A DNA stretch of 33,432 nucleotides from an uncultured Prevotella sp. (GTDB taxonomy: Bacteria > Bacteroidota > Bacteroidia > Bacteroidales > Bacteroidaceae). The stretch's first letter is position 1. Each line of letters opens with the position of its first letter. Below, piece by piece: positions 22,355 to 30,503 of the stretch. The position numbers were made by a program, and so were the translations under genes. The notes beneath the pieces are model-generated. The model was not told the origin of the DNA. It did no database searches and saw nothing but the letters and a program-made list of their open reading frames with translations. The DNA lies in NCBI GenBank assembly GCA_900318395.1, contig ONKL01000029.1, positions 1-33,432 of the forward strand, in the 5' to 3' direction.

Positions 22355-23515
22355 ATGAAAAAGAATGTTTTGATGATGGGTCTCGCTATGATGGGACTCT
22401 GTGCTTTCACCGCTTGTAGCAGTGACGATGACAAAAAGGAAGAGAGCAAAATTGAGATTCTCGATGCTGAGTATGATGCTATTATCAATCAGTATGTAGA
22501 CAATGTGGTTCTTCCTACTTACAATGACCTAAAGACTAAGAATACCGCCCTCTACAATGCGGTCGTATCTTTTGGTAATGCACCTTCTGACGCCAATTTC
22601 CAGGCAGTCTGCAATGCTTGGCTTACCGCTCGTGAACCTTGGGAGTCAAGCGAGGCGTTCCTCTTCGGTCCTGTTGCTGATTACGGCTTGGATCCTAATA
22701 TGGACTCTTGGCCTCTCGACCAGGAGGCGATTGTCAAATTGCTGGAGTCACAACAGTGGAACGAGATGGAGTGGACAGGCGACTACGACGAGGATGATGA
22801 GGCTATCGCCGCAGCTCAGAATGTGCGTGGATTCCACACACTGGAGTTCCTGGCATTCCGCGATGGTAAGGCTCGTACCCTGACAGATACTGCTATCGAC
22901 GGAGAAGCTGCGAATGCAGTCTATAATGAATCTAATGCAACGGCTTGGGCACAGTATATGAGAAATACGGCACAGTTGCTGGTAAAAGATGTAACCACAC
23001 TTGTCGACGCATGGAATAACGGCTATGCAGCTTCGTTCAAGAGTCATAACGGTGGTGACTTCACTAGCGGACTCAGTTGCATCGAACAGCTTATCGATGG
23101 TTGTATCGACATTGCTGGTGAGGTTGGTGATGCCAAGATCGGCGATCCTTACAGCCTCTACGTATCTGGCAAGACAACAGAGGCTCTCTATGCTGTAGAG
23201 TCTTGGTACAGCTGGCACTCTCGTGACGACTATACAAACAACATCCTCTCTATCCGTAATGCTTACTATGGTTCGCGTGATGGCAGCATCAACGCTAACT
23301 CTTTGTCGAAGTTGGTTGCTAAGTATAATGCTCCACTTGATACAAAGGTGAAGGATGCCATCAAGAGTGCTGCTGATGCCATTCAGGCTATTCCTCAGCC
23401 TTTCCGCAACAATATCAATTCTTCTGAGGCAAAGGCTGCTATGGAGGCATGTGCTGATCTGGGTGATGTTCTGGAGAATGAGTTAAAGCCGTTCTTGCAG
23501 GATGCCACCAAGTAA
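22355..23515 (+). CDS. Imelysin-family (IrpA/ICMP-like) lipoprotein
   Basis: 386 residues. Lipoprotein signal with cysteine in TACSSDDDKKEE; the run of acidic residues after it matches the surface-export signal of Bacteroidetes lipoproteins. The rest is the all-helical imelysin fold with the family's GxHxxE motif (GFHTLEF, about residue 167), the WLTAREPWESSEAFLFGP stretch and the duplicated four-helix bundle. Imelysin-like proteins are linked to iron uptake in several bacteria, and despite the peptidase name their protease activity is doubtful. It precedes a di-heme protein gene by 13 bp. Confidence 0.92.
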   Translation: MKKNVLMMGLAMMGLCAFTACSSDDDKKEESKIEILDAEYDAIINQYVDNVVLPTYNDLKTKNTALYNAVVSFGNAPSDANFQAVCNAWLTAREPWESSEAFLFGPVADYGLDPNMDSWPLDQEAIVKLLESQQWNEMEWTGDYDEDDEAIAAAQNVRGFHTLEFLAFRDGKARTLTDTAIDGEAANAVYNESNATAWAQYMRNTAQLLVKDVTTLVDAWNNGYAASFKSHNGGDFTSGLSCIEQLIDGCIDIAGEVGDAKIGDPYSLYVSGKTTEALYAVESWYSWHSRDDYTNNILSIRNAYYGSRDGSINANSLSKLVAKYNAPLDTKVKDAIKSAADAIQAIPQPFRNNINSSEAKAAMEACADLGDVLENELKPFLQDATK

Positions 23516-23518
23516 ATA

Positions 23519-23523
23519 GGAGG
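23519..23523 (+). promoter_or_regulatory. Unusually strong Shine-Dalgarno that decides the start of the di-heme gene
   Basis: GGAGG sits 5 bases before the ATG at 23529. Strong Shine-Dalgarno sites are rare in this window. A GTG two codons upstream (23523) overlaps it and is therefore not the start. Confidence 0.7.
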
Positions 23524-23528
23524 TGCCT

Positions 23529-24983
23529 ATGAACAAATACTTTAGAATTCCATTAATATTTATATCTCTGTTCACTCTCATCGCTTGTGATGAGAGTGAA
23601 CAGTTGGATGTAGAGGATATCAAGATACCAAAAGGCTATGCGATGTCTGCAGGTACGTCAACGGGGTTTTACAACTCCTCCGTTGCCTACGATCAGGCAG
23701 CCCGTTGGCTATCTGGTGAATATGCCAACCGCTTCAATGCCGGCGACCGCCTCTACGACAACGTGAAAACCTCCAATGAGAATGGCCATGGTGGAGGTCT
23801 CGGACCTGTCTATGCCGGATATAGCTGTGGTAGCTGTCATCGCAATGCAGGACGAACGGAGCCTACTTATTGGACCAGTTTCAAAAATGGCAGCGACGAC
23901 GGTTCAGGTCCTTATGGCTTTACCGCCTCGCTTATCTACATTACTCGTAAAAACGGAACCTTTTTCCCTAATTATGGTCGTGTGATTCATGATCAGGCAA
24001 TTTACGGCGTCCATCCAGAAGGAAAACTGAAGGTGAAGATCGACTCGATGACCTATACCTTCCCTGATGGGGAGCAATATACGCTCTGTGTGCCGAAATG
24101 GAGCATTACAGAATGGTATGCCGACAGTATAAGTCCTGATGACCTCTTCTGTACAGTCCGTGTTCCCCTCCGTCATGTCGGTATGGGGCAGATTATGTCG
24201 CTCGATCAATCGGAAATTGAGGCTCTTGCCCGAAAGAGCAACTATCCTGAATGGGGTATCAGCGGACGCGCTAATTACATCAACGAACGAGGAAAGCTTC
24301 AACTTGGCCTCTCAGGCAATAAAGCCCAGCATGCAGACCTGACCGTAGAACTTGGTTTCTCCAGTGACATGGGTATGACCAATAGCCGCTATCCTGAGGA
24401 GATTTGTGAAGGACAGCGACAAATGGAGGAAGGATCCATGATGGGACTGGCATACGACATGCTTGATGTCGACACCAGAAGCATGGAAGATGTGGACCTC
24501 TATATGCAGGGACTTGCTGTTCCTGCTCGCCGAAATGTCAACAACGCTGATGTGCAAGCAGGCGAACAATTGTTCTATCAGGCAGGCTGTCATCTTTGCC
24601 ACGTTACAACACTTCATACCAAGACACGTGGCTCGACACTTCTGGCTGGTACAGAACTGCCTTGGCTTGGTGGACAGACGATTCATCCCTATTCTGACTT
24701 CCTGCTCCATGACATGGGCTCTGAAATCATGGGCGTTGGTCTGAATGATAACTTTGTCAGTGGCTTGGCCAGAGGAAACGAATGGCGCACGACACCACTT
24801 TGGGGTGTAGGTCTTCAGAAGAAAGTAAACGGACATACTTACTTTCTGCATGACGGTCGTGCCCGTAACTTTGTCGAAGCCATTATGTGGCATGGCGGAG
24901 AGGGTGAAGCCTCAAAGAACAAGTTTAAGAACATGAGCAAGAAAGAGCGCGACCAGCTTGTTCAGTTCCTTTGGTCACTGTGA
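23529..24983 (+). CDS. Di-heme DUF1111 (DHOR) lipoprotein, thiol oxidoreductase/peroxidase-like
   Basis: 484 residues. Lipoprotein signal (LFTLIACDESEQLD) with acidic residues after the cysteine. Two c-type heme sites: Cys100/Cys103/His104 (CGSCH) and Cys354/Cys357/His358 (CHLCH). Conserved DUF1111 stretches include GGLGPVYAGYSCGSCH, WGISGRANY, and the C-terminal RTTPLWGVGLQ...YFLHDGRARN followed by EAIMWHGGEGEASK. The family is related to di-heme cytochrome c peroxidases and is often found with imelysins. Here it is probably a surface or outer-membrane redox partner, for example reducing or oxidising iron (inference). It lies between the imelysin gene and the second porin gene. Confidence 0.92.
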   Translation: MNKYFRIPLIFISLFTLIACDESEQLDVEDIKIPKGYAMSAGTSTGFYNSSVAYDQAARWLSGEYANRFNAGDRLYDNVKTSNENGHGGGLGPVYAGYSCGSCHRNAGRTEPTYWTSFKNGSDDGSGPYGFTASLIYITRKNGTFFPNYGRVIHDQAIYGVHPEGKLKVKIDSMTYTFPDGEQYTLCVPKWSITEWYADSISPDDLFCTVRVPLRHVGMGQIMSLDQSEIEALARKSNYPEWGISGRANYINERGKLQLGLSGNKAQHADLTVELGFSSDMGMTNSRYPEEICEGQRQMEEGSMMGLAYDMLDVDTRSMEDVDLYMQGLAVPARRNVNNADVQAGEQLFYQAGCHLCHVTTLHTKTRGSTLLAGTELPWLGGQTIHPYSDFLLHDMGSEIMGVGLNDNFVSGLARGNEWRTTPLWGVGLQKKVNGHTYFLHDGRARNFVEAIMWHGGEGEASKNKFKNMSKKERDQLVQFLWSL

Positions 24984-25021
24984 AAAGATATAATATGTAA
25001 AAAGGTAAATAAGTAATAGTA

Positions 25022-26284
25022 ATGAATTCAAATAGATTATTCGCCATTCTGATGGCAACCACCATGTCGGCCACAGTTTTTGCTGAGACAGAGACGGAAA
25101 GCAATACTAAAGCAGTAGAGCAGACTGAAGCCAGTAAGTTGAACATGGATAACGGAGTGATTCCTATCGCAGACGATCGCGGTTTTACTCTTCAGTCAAA
25201 CGATGGGAGTTTTGTGTTCAAGCCCTATCTGTTTATGCAGACTACGGCAAACTTCAAATACTATGATGATGAAGGACTTGACAAAGCTTACAATCAGGAC
25301 AACGTCGCCAATTCAGGTTTTGCCATACCCTATGCCATTATCGGATTCACAGGTAAGGCCTTTGGCAAAATTGATTATAATGTCTGTGTGAACGCAGCTG
25401 CCTCTGGAGGGAATATTCTTCAGCAAGCCTGGATTGATTATGCCGTCTGCCCAGAACTGCGTTTCCGTGCAGGTAAGTTCAAGACTCCTTTTACCCATGC
25501 TTATCTGACAACACTTGGTGAGACGCTATTCCCCTCACTGCCCACCTCACTGACAGCTGTAGCCATTTTGCCATATTCGCTCAATGCTGTCACCCCAGGC
25601 ATTGGCACAGGTTTCGATCTTGGTGTAGAGATTCATGGATTCGTTGCCAACAAGTTTGGTTATCAAGTAGGACTCTGGAATGGAACAGGTAGCGCACAGA
25701 ATGGTGCCACCAAGACCATCAGCGACGATCTCCATATTCCCTCGTTGCTCTATGCCGGTCGTTTGACTTTTCAGCCTAAGGGTGCCATGCCGATGACACA
25801 GGGAAACCCAAAGCTGTTGCATGAAGACAAGATGCTCATTGGTTTGAGTGCTAACTACAATGTGGAGTCAGAGAACGAGTCAACCAACGACTTCCGTGCT
25901 GGTGTGGAGTTTGCCATGCTAAAAAACAGATGGTATGTAGGAGCAGAAGCTTACTATATGCATATCGGATTTACCAAACGTCAGAAGGTCGACGAGTCCT
26001 TCAATTACTGGGGAGGCTATGCCCAGGTGGGCTATTTCGTCCATCCCCGTTGGCAACTGGGTTTTCGTTATGATTTCTACGATCGCAACGGCAGCAGCAA
26101 AGACGGATTCCTGAATATGCCTGCAGCCACCGTCAACTTCTTCATCCCCAAGACCAATATCAAGCTCTCTGCGATGTATCAGTACATCGGTCGCACAGGT
26201 CATGAGACGCAGCTCGATCGTGATATCGACGACCTCGGCATTTGCACCCAAACGGCACAAGTGATGCTACAGTACGCTTTCTAA
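25022..26284 (+). CDS. Second outer-membrane beta-barrel porin (porin O/P-like)
   Basis: 420 residues with a signal peptide (MNSNRLFAILMATTMSATVFA), a polar segment of about 40 residues, then barrel strands starting DDRGFTLQSNDGSFVFKPYLFMQTTANF and ending TAQVMLQYAF with a terminal Phe. It differs strongly from the first porin of the operon, so it is not a recent duplicate. Motifs such as LRFRAGKFKTPF and the strand pattern YWGGYAQVGYFVHPRWQLGFRYDFYDRN fit porin O/P-like proteins. Encoded between the two heme-protein genes; substrate unknown. Confidence 0.82.
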   Translation: MNSNRLFAILMATTMSATVFAETETESNTKAVEQTEASKLNMDNGVIPIADDRGFTLQSNDGSFVFKPYLFMQTTANFKYYDDEGLDKAYNQDNVANSGFAIPYAIIGFTGKAFGKIDYNVCVNAAASGGNILQQAWIDYAVCPELRFRAGKFKTPFTHAYLTTLGETLFPSLPTSLTAVAILPYSLNAVTPGIGTGFDLGVEIHGFVANKFGYQVGLWNGTGSAQNGATKTISDDLHIPSLLYAGRLTFQPKGAMPMTQGNPKLLHEDKMLIGLSANYNVESENESTNDFRAGVEFAMLKNRWYVGAEAYYMHIGFTKRQKVDESFNYWGGYAQVGYFVHPRWQLGFRYDFYDRNGSSKDGFLNMPAATVNFFIPKTNIKLSAMYQYIGRTGHETQLDRDIDDLGICTQTAQVMLQYAF

Positions 26285-26310
26285 GAATGAAATAATGAAC
26301 GATTGAAAGA

Positions 26311-27039
26311 ATGAAAAAACATCTATTCATCCTGTTTTTAGGACTGGTGGTATTTCTTTTTAGCTCTTGCGACGACGGGCGGATCTATCCTGAGACTAAT
26401 GCCCTGCCGGAAGGAAGGACGGTACTTCTTGAAGGCGAACTGATTGGATTGGAGAACTGGCCCAGTGACTATCGTGTATCCATCGCAGGTTTCGAGGGAG
26501 CAGATGATGAGTATGCTGACATGTCGAAAGTCATCTCAAGCAGCGACGTTGTCAATGGTAAGGTATCGATCGAACTCTCAGGCATCAAGGAGAATATCAC
26601 TTTGGTGCGCCTTTGTATCCTCGATCGTCTGAGGAAACACATTGTCACATTTAAGGAAGTAGACCTCTCGAAGGCTGAAGAATTTGTCAAGATGGATGTA
26701 GGGACTGTTGACATCAGCATGCTGAATGCCATTCAGGTCAGTTATTTCAATACGACCTGTGCCAATTGTCATGGTGCCTCTAATCGTGCTGCCGCTGGAC
26801 TCTATCTTACAGAAGGTAAAAGCTATGGCGCATTGGTCGACGTCGATTCCAAGAAAGTAGAGGGTAAGAAGCTTGTGGCTCCAGGGGCGTCGAGTAACAG
26901 TGTCCTTCACATGGTGCTCAATCAGCAATCCGTAGAAGGCATTTCGATGGCCCACTACGATCTTGTCTCAGAAAAGAATAAGATGACCATTCTGCCACTT
27001 ATTGACAGTTGGATTAATTATGGAGCGAAAGAGAAGTGA
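26311..27039 (+). CDS. Mono-heme c-type cytochrome lipoprotein
   Basis: 242 residues. Lipoprotein signal (VVFLFSSCDDGRIYPE). The N-terminal half (about 40-130) is a beta-rich domain with no recognised family. The C-terminal half has one c-type heme site, Cys150/Cys153/His154 (CANCHGASN), and a possible distal methionine in EGISMAHYDL. Similar small domains carry electrons to or from peroxidase-like proteins. The gene is the last clear member of the porin/imelysin/DUF1111 operon, and its stop falls in a heptad repeat (GAGAAGTGAG). Confidence 0.85.
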   Translation: MKKHLFILFLGLVVFLFSSCDDGRIYPETNALPEGRTVLLEGELIGLENWPSDYRVSIAGFEGADDEYADMSKVISSSDVVNGKVSIELSGIKENITLVRLCILDRLRKHIVTFKEVDLSKAEEFVKMDVGTVDISMLNAIQVSYFNTTCANCHGASNRAAAGLYLTEGKSYGALVDVDSKKVEGKKLVAPGASSNSVLHMVLNQQSVEGISMAHYDLVSEKNKMTILPLIDSWINYGAKEK

Positions 27040-27080
27040 GAGAAGTGAAAAATTAAAAGTGAGAAGTGAAAAGTGAATAA
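27031..27080. repeat. Heptad-repeat tandem arm D (before the Rid-family gene)
   Basis: GAGAAGTGAGAGAAGTGAAAA and then AGTGAGA-AGTGAAA-AGTGAAT, showing the 7-bp AGTGARA unit most clearly. It supplies the stop of the cytochrome gene and forms the leader of the next gene. No complementary arm within about 100 bp. Confidence 0.75.
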
Positions 27081-27084
27081 TAAT

Positions 27085-28215
27085 ATGAAATACGAATTTG
27101 AGAATGCATTTGCCGATGTCTTTCAGTTTGATAATGGCACAGAGGTTTGTGAGTATCATGCCATGATTCATGCCGGCTCAACGCGATTGACCTATGCCCA
27201 GCAACTGGAGGCCATCATGGATGCATACAGCCAATTGATAGAAGGTCCGCTCAGTGGGGCACAGGCCGTTTTTAAGCGTTATTTCCTCAGTGATGCAGCC
27301 AATCAGGCCGATGAGGTTATTGCCACAGATGTCACAGACTGTGCCAAGAGCATCATCCAGCAGGCACCACTCGACGGAACGAAGATAGCCCTTTGGGTCT
27401 ATCTGATGACAAATGTCCAGACAGGCATTGGTAAGAGTGGCCTGTACGAAGTGCGTCATGGCGAGTTCCGTCATCTTTGGAACGGTTCTGCCCACAATAT
27501 GGCAGCCAACTCTGAATACCAGACGCGACTGCTCTTCAACGAGTATAACATGCAACTGATTCAGGAGGGCTGTACGCTGGAGGCCAACTGTATCCGCACG
27601 TGGTTCTTCGTCAACGATGTTGATCTGAACTATGGTGGCGTGGTACGTGCCCGCAATCAGTTCTTCTTTACCCAGGGACTGACGGTGAACACCCATTTCA
27701 TCGCCTCTACGGGTATCGGAGGTCGCCAGCAGGATCCTAATGTGCTCTCACAGATGGACAACTATGCCATCGCTGGTGTCAAGAAGGAACAGATCCACTA
27801 TCTGTATGCTTCTACACACCTGAATCGTACCAGCGACTATGGCGTAAGCTTTGAACGGGGCACACAGGTGAACTATGCCGATCGCCGTCATGTCTTCATA
27901 TCAGGCACAGCCTCTATTAATAATAAAGGTGAGGTGGTGTATCCAAAGGATATCGTCAAGCAGACACACCGCATGTGGGAGAATGTTGAGGCCTTGTTAG
28001 CTGAGGCCGACTGCAACTTCAATGATGTGGCTGAGATGGTGGTCTATCTTCGTGATACAGCCGACTATGACCTGGTACGGGAACTCTACGAGGAGCGATT
28101 CTCAGGCAAGCCTTATGTGATTGTTCATGCACCCGTCTGCCGTCCAGGCTGGCTTATCGAAATGGAGTGTATGGCAGTCAAGGCCGTTGATCTGCCCACT
28201 ATGCCTAAGTTCTGA
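27085..28215 (+). CDS. Rid-family protein with long N-terminal domain (chorismatase-like two-part architecture)
   Basis: 376 residues from the ATG at 27085; a GTG four codons earlier lies in the repeat and is less likely. The C-terminal part (about 250-370) is a YjgF/Rid domain with RRHVFISGTASIN, the helix HRMWENVEALLAEADCNFNDVAEMVVYLRD and the closing CRPGWLIEMECMAV, where the Arg and Glu match the Rid active-site region. The N-terminal 240 residues resemble the second half of FkbO/Hyg5-type chorismatases, but I am not certain. Rid enzymes hydrolyse reactive imines; a small-molecule or siderophore-type role would suit the iron context but is a guess. Overall identity of the Rid part is firm, the substrate is not. 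Confidence 0.78.
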   Translation: MKYEFENAFADVFQFDNGTEVCEYHAMIHAGSTRLTYAQQLEAIMDAYSQLIEGPLSGAQAVFKRYFLSDAANQADEVIATDVTDCAKSIIQQAPLDGTKIALWVYLMTNVQTGIGKSGLYEVRHGEFRHLWNGSAHNMAANSEYQTRLLFNEYNMQLIQEGCTLEANCIRTWFFVNDVDLNYGGVVRARNQFFFTQGLTVNTHFIASTGIGGRQQDPNVLSQMDNYAIAGVKKEQIHYLYASTHLNRTSDYGVSFERGTQVNYADRRHVFISGTASINNKGEVVYPKDIVKQTHRMWENVEALLAEADCNFNDVAEMVVYLRDTADYDLVRELYEERFSGKPYVIVHAPVCRPGWLIEMECMAVKAVDLPTMPKF

Positions 28216-28274
28216 GGAAATGAGAAGTGTACTCTTGCTGTTCCTCACTTTTCACTTCTCACTTCTCACCTCTT
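28214..28274. repeat. Heptad-repeat pair E forming a signal peptide
   Basis: Right arm 28245-28272 is four TCACTTY units in tandem (TCACTTT, TCACTTC, TCACTTC, TCACCTC). A short complementary left arm (TGAGAAGTG) is at 28221-28229 and contains the start codon's last two bases. The repeat encodes LTFHFSLLTS of the next protein. Confidence 0.8.
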
Positions 28275-28873
28275 CTGCACGTAGCATCCAGACGATTAAT
28301 GCAGAAAAGGCTCGGGAGGTGGCTCGCGAACAAGTCATCTGGCAAGACCGCCTTTGTCCTTTCTCTACCTTCGCGCTTGATTTCCTGAAATCCGTCTATG
28401 GTAAGAGCAACTACAAAGGCCTCTCTCCTGAGCAGGTGGTCTATGGCTGGCTCCTCCGCCCTGAAGTCTGGAAAGATGAACCTATGATTTATATTCCTGA
28501 AACCGATCTTCAGCGTCAGTTGAATATCGAGGGCGAATATGCCAAGTTCTCAGAACTCTTCGACGACACACTCGGCTACAAGTTGAACACGTTGGGCTCA
28601 GACCTTCCAGAACGGATGCGGCAGATGGCTCGCGAGTCGTCTGCCGCCATCAGTCTTGATGAGAAAGTGGGTGATATCATTCTGCTGACAAGAGGACAAC
28701 TCTTTCAGCCGCGTCCTGCTGATATGGAGCCTTTACCAGCATGGCGCGTCGAAGGGGAAATCCTTTGGAACAACATCCCTTCATGGGCCATTCTGCTGAT
28801 AGTGACAGCAGTCGTAACCCTTCTGGTGCTCTTTCTGGGAAAAGCTATGAAGAGACCTTTGAAGACTGTATAG
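28220..28873 (+). CDS. Small membrane-anchored protein resembling the periplasmic domain of Bacteroidetes CcsBA-type cytochrome c assembly proteins
   Basis: 217 residues from the ATG at 28220, four bases after the Rid-family stop; an upstream start inside that gene is rejected. A signal peptide (MRSVLLLFLTFHFSLLTSSA) precedes a periplasmic domain of about 165 residues and one C-terminal membrane helix (WAILLIVTAVVTLLVLFLG). LCPFSTFALDFLKSVYGKSNYKGLSPEQVVYGWLL and the PEVWKDEPMIYI stretch resemble the segment of large Bacteroidetes cytochrome c assembly proteins that begins with GR(I/V)xPFDT and continues with a GL..xQV motif. As a separate short protein it lacks the ResB and CcsA membrane parts. 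The position after two heme-protein genes supports a role in heme attachment, but this is inference. Its 3' end overlaps the convergent kinase gene by 29 bp. Confidence 0.65.
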   Translation: MRSVLLLFLTFHFSLLTSSARSIQTINAEKAREVAREQVIWQDRLCPFSTFALDFLKSVYGKSNYKGLSPEQVVYGWLLRPEVWKDEPMIYIPETDLQRQLNIEGEYAKFSELFDDTLGYKLNTLGSDLPERMRQMARESSAAISLDEKVGDIILLTRGQLFQPRPADMEPLPAWRVEGEILWNNIPSWAILLIVTAVVTLLVLFLGKAMKRPLKTV

Positions 28874-29750
28874 AGAGCAGGAAGGCGACACGACAACCCT
28901 GACGCGGCTGCTCGACAAGTTCGAGCATGCCTCCTTGCAGAATCATCATTCTCCGACTCAGAGAGAGACCGATACCACTCCCGCTCCGCTTGGTGGTGAA
29001 GAAAGGCACAAAGAGCGACTGGCGGTTTTCCGCCGGGATGGGCAGTCCATCGTTGCCGATATAGAAGACCAAGGGACTATGATTCTGGGTAGAATCAGGC
29101 AATCTCTCATCTTGATGCGCTTCCACGACGATTTTCTGAGCCTGGGCCTCAATGGCGTTCTTCACGAGGTTCATCAATACCTGTCGCAACATACCGGCAT
29201 CGGCCCAGACGGTTATATCAGGTGAGATGTTCACCTCCCAAGTCAGCTGGGGATAGGTTTTCCTGATGTCTTCAATCATCTTCAGCAGGGCAACTTCGCC
29301 CATCTTCGGTTTCTCCAGCTCCGACATCTTGCGATAGCTGATGACGAAATCACTCAGATGGCGCGAGGTGTCGTAGATGGCCTGAATGCCATCTTCAAGG
29401 GGAGTACCTTTCACATCGGGACGATTCAGCAATGACTGACTGATACTGGTAATGGGTGCTGTGGCATTCATCATCTCGTGAGTTAACACCCGAGTGAGCC
29501 GTTCCCACGACTCCACCTCACTCTGGTTAACCTGCTGGCGGATGGTTTCACCCAACTGATTCAGCGTATCCTGCATGGCCCGCTCACCAAAGATCATGCC
29601 GTCTGTTGGCATACGGAAGGTAAAGTCCTTGTTGCGGATAGCCTCCTGCATCAGATGGGCCCGTAAGCGAAGCTTTTGCTGGTGTCGGATAAACCACCAG
29701 CCGCCAGCCACAACGATTATACCTATTATTATATATAGAAGCACATTCAT
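28845..29750 (-). CDS. Membrane sensor histidine kinase
   Basis: 301 residues: one N-terminal membrane helix (about 3-20), a short linker or PAS-less region (about 25-80), a phosphoacceptor helix with His91 in VLTHEMMN, N-box NLVKNAIEA, and the ATP lid FFTTKRSGSGIGLSLSRRM. There is no large external sensing domain, so the signal is likely felt at the membrane or in the cytoplasm. It is 13 bp downstream of the response regulator gene and in the same operon; the pair faces the TolC/HlyD/ABC export genes, which are its likely targets. Kinases of this type (NtrY/ZraS-like) usually pair with sigma-54 activators; here the partner lacks that part. Confidence 0.9.
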   Translation of the reverse strand: MNVLLYIIIGIIVVAGGWWFIRHQQKLRLRAHLMQEAIRNKDFTFRMPTDGMIFGERAMQDTLNQLGETIRQQVNQSEVESWERLTRVLTHEMMNATAPITSISQSLLNRPDVKGTPLEDGIQAIYDTSRHLSDFVISYRKMSELEKPKMGEVALLKMIEDIRKTYPQLTWEVNISPDITVWADAGMLRQVLMNLVKNAIEAQAQKIVVEAHQDERLPDSTQNHSPLVFYIGNDGLPIPAENRQSLFVPFFTTKRSGSGIGLSLSRRMMILQGGMLELVEQPRQGCRVAFLLSIQSSKVSS

Positions 29751-29763
29751 AAAGCGACCCCAA

Positions 29764-30288
29764 TCACAGTCTTTTCATCTTGTTATAGAGCGTTTGTCTG
29801 GTGATGCCCAGCAGTTCGGCAGCCTGCGTGAGATTGCCATGACAATGATCGATGGTGCGACGGATATGCTCCTTCTCCATCTCGTCGAGGCTGACGATTT
29901 CGTTCTGCATATCGAGCACATCCTTCAGTTTATGCACCAGTTCGTCGTTGTCCCAAGGCTTGGTGATGAAGTCTGCGGCTCCGTTCTTCAGTCCCTTGAC
30001 AGCCAGATTCACATCAGCGTAGGCAGTTAGTAATACCACAGGTGTCTGCGGATGCTGCTTACGGATGGTGCGAAGCCAGAAGAGACCTTCGTTACCATTG
30101 TTGACACCAAGGGTGAAATTCATGTCGAGCACTACCAGATCGACAGCTTGCTGGGCCATGAGTTTCAGAATGTCTTCGGGATTGGTTGTGGTGAGGATCT
30201 GCTCGAAAGTGGCATCGAGCAAGTAACGCATCGCTGTGAGGATGGCAGCGTTGTCGTCGACGATTAATATAGTTCCATACTTATTCAT
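29764..30288 (-). CDS. Response regulator: receiver plus Fis-type HTH, no AAA+ domain
   Basis: 174 residues from the ATG at 30288; a TTG 20 codons upstream is rejected. Receiver domain (about 4-120) with Asp11/Asp12, phosphoacceptor Asp55 in VVLDMNF, the switch Thr in LLTAY and Lys in ITKPWD. A Fis-type HTH (about 131-174, GNLTQAAELLGITRQTLYNKM) follows directly. Regulators of this lineage are commonly about 450 residues with a sigma-54 AAA+ domain in the middle; its loss gives a PrrA/ActR-like layout acting on ordinary promoters. It heads the kinase operon and is divergent from the export operon. A 15-bp palindrome in the shared intergenic region is its likely site. Confidence 0.9.
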   Translation of the reverse strand: MNKYGTILIVDDNAAILTAMRYLLDATFEQILTTTNPEDILKLMAQQAVDLVVLDMNFTLGVNNGNEGLFWLRTIRKQHPQTPVVLLTAYADVNLAVKGLKNGAADFITKPWDNDELVHKLKDVLDMQNEIVSLDEMEKEHIRRTIDHCHGNLTQAAELLGITRQTLYNKMKRL

Positions 30289-30367
30289 GGGTGCAAATCT
30301 TGTGCAAGTCGAGAGCAGAGAACTCGTTCTATGCCGAGACGCAGCCAAGACTCGCAGGTTTCGCCTG

Positions 30368-30399
30368 CAAAGTTACAACTTTATTGTCTATAAATCATA
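30368..30399 (-). promoter_or_regulatory. Promoter of the response regulator/kinase operon
   Basis: Minus-strand TAACTTTG at 30368-30375, 20-bp spacer, and TATG at 30396-30399 (three of four bases of TTTG). Leader about 73 bases. Confidence 0.5.
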
Positions 30400-30408
30400 C
30401 AGATAGGT

Positions 30409-30423
30409 GTCTAATTTTTAGAC
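30409..30423. promoter_or_regulatory. 15-bp palindrome, likely response-regulator site
   Basis: GTCTAATTTTTAGAC has perfect 6-bp arms and a 3-bp centre. It lies between the two divergent promoters, about 70 bp upstream of the export-operon start site and directly upstream of the regulator's own -33. A further GTCTA occurs at 30386-30390. Confidence 0.55.
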
Positions 30424-30449
30424 GTTCTGCCTCCAGCGGGGCAAAAAAG

Positions 30450-30481
30450 CTTGCAGGGAATGAAATAATCGGCTAACTTTG
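30450..30481 (+). promoter_or_regulatory. Promoter of the TolC/HlyD/ABC export operon
   Basis: CTTG at 30450-30453, 20-bp spacer, TAACTTTG at 30474-30481. Same form as the promoter at 17344. Leader about 16 bases. Confidence 0.6.
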
Positions 30482-30503
30482 CAAACAAAATCGAGAACTG
30501 AAT

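Noticed and set aside
28121-28219. Upstream extension of the CcsBA-like gene into the Rid-family gene
   Set aside because: The extension would overlap the Rid gene by 95 bp and hide the signal peptide; the ATG at 28220 begins directly with it.
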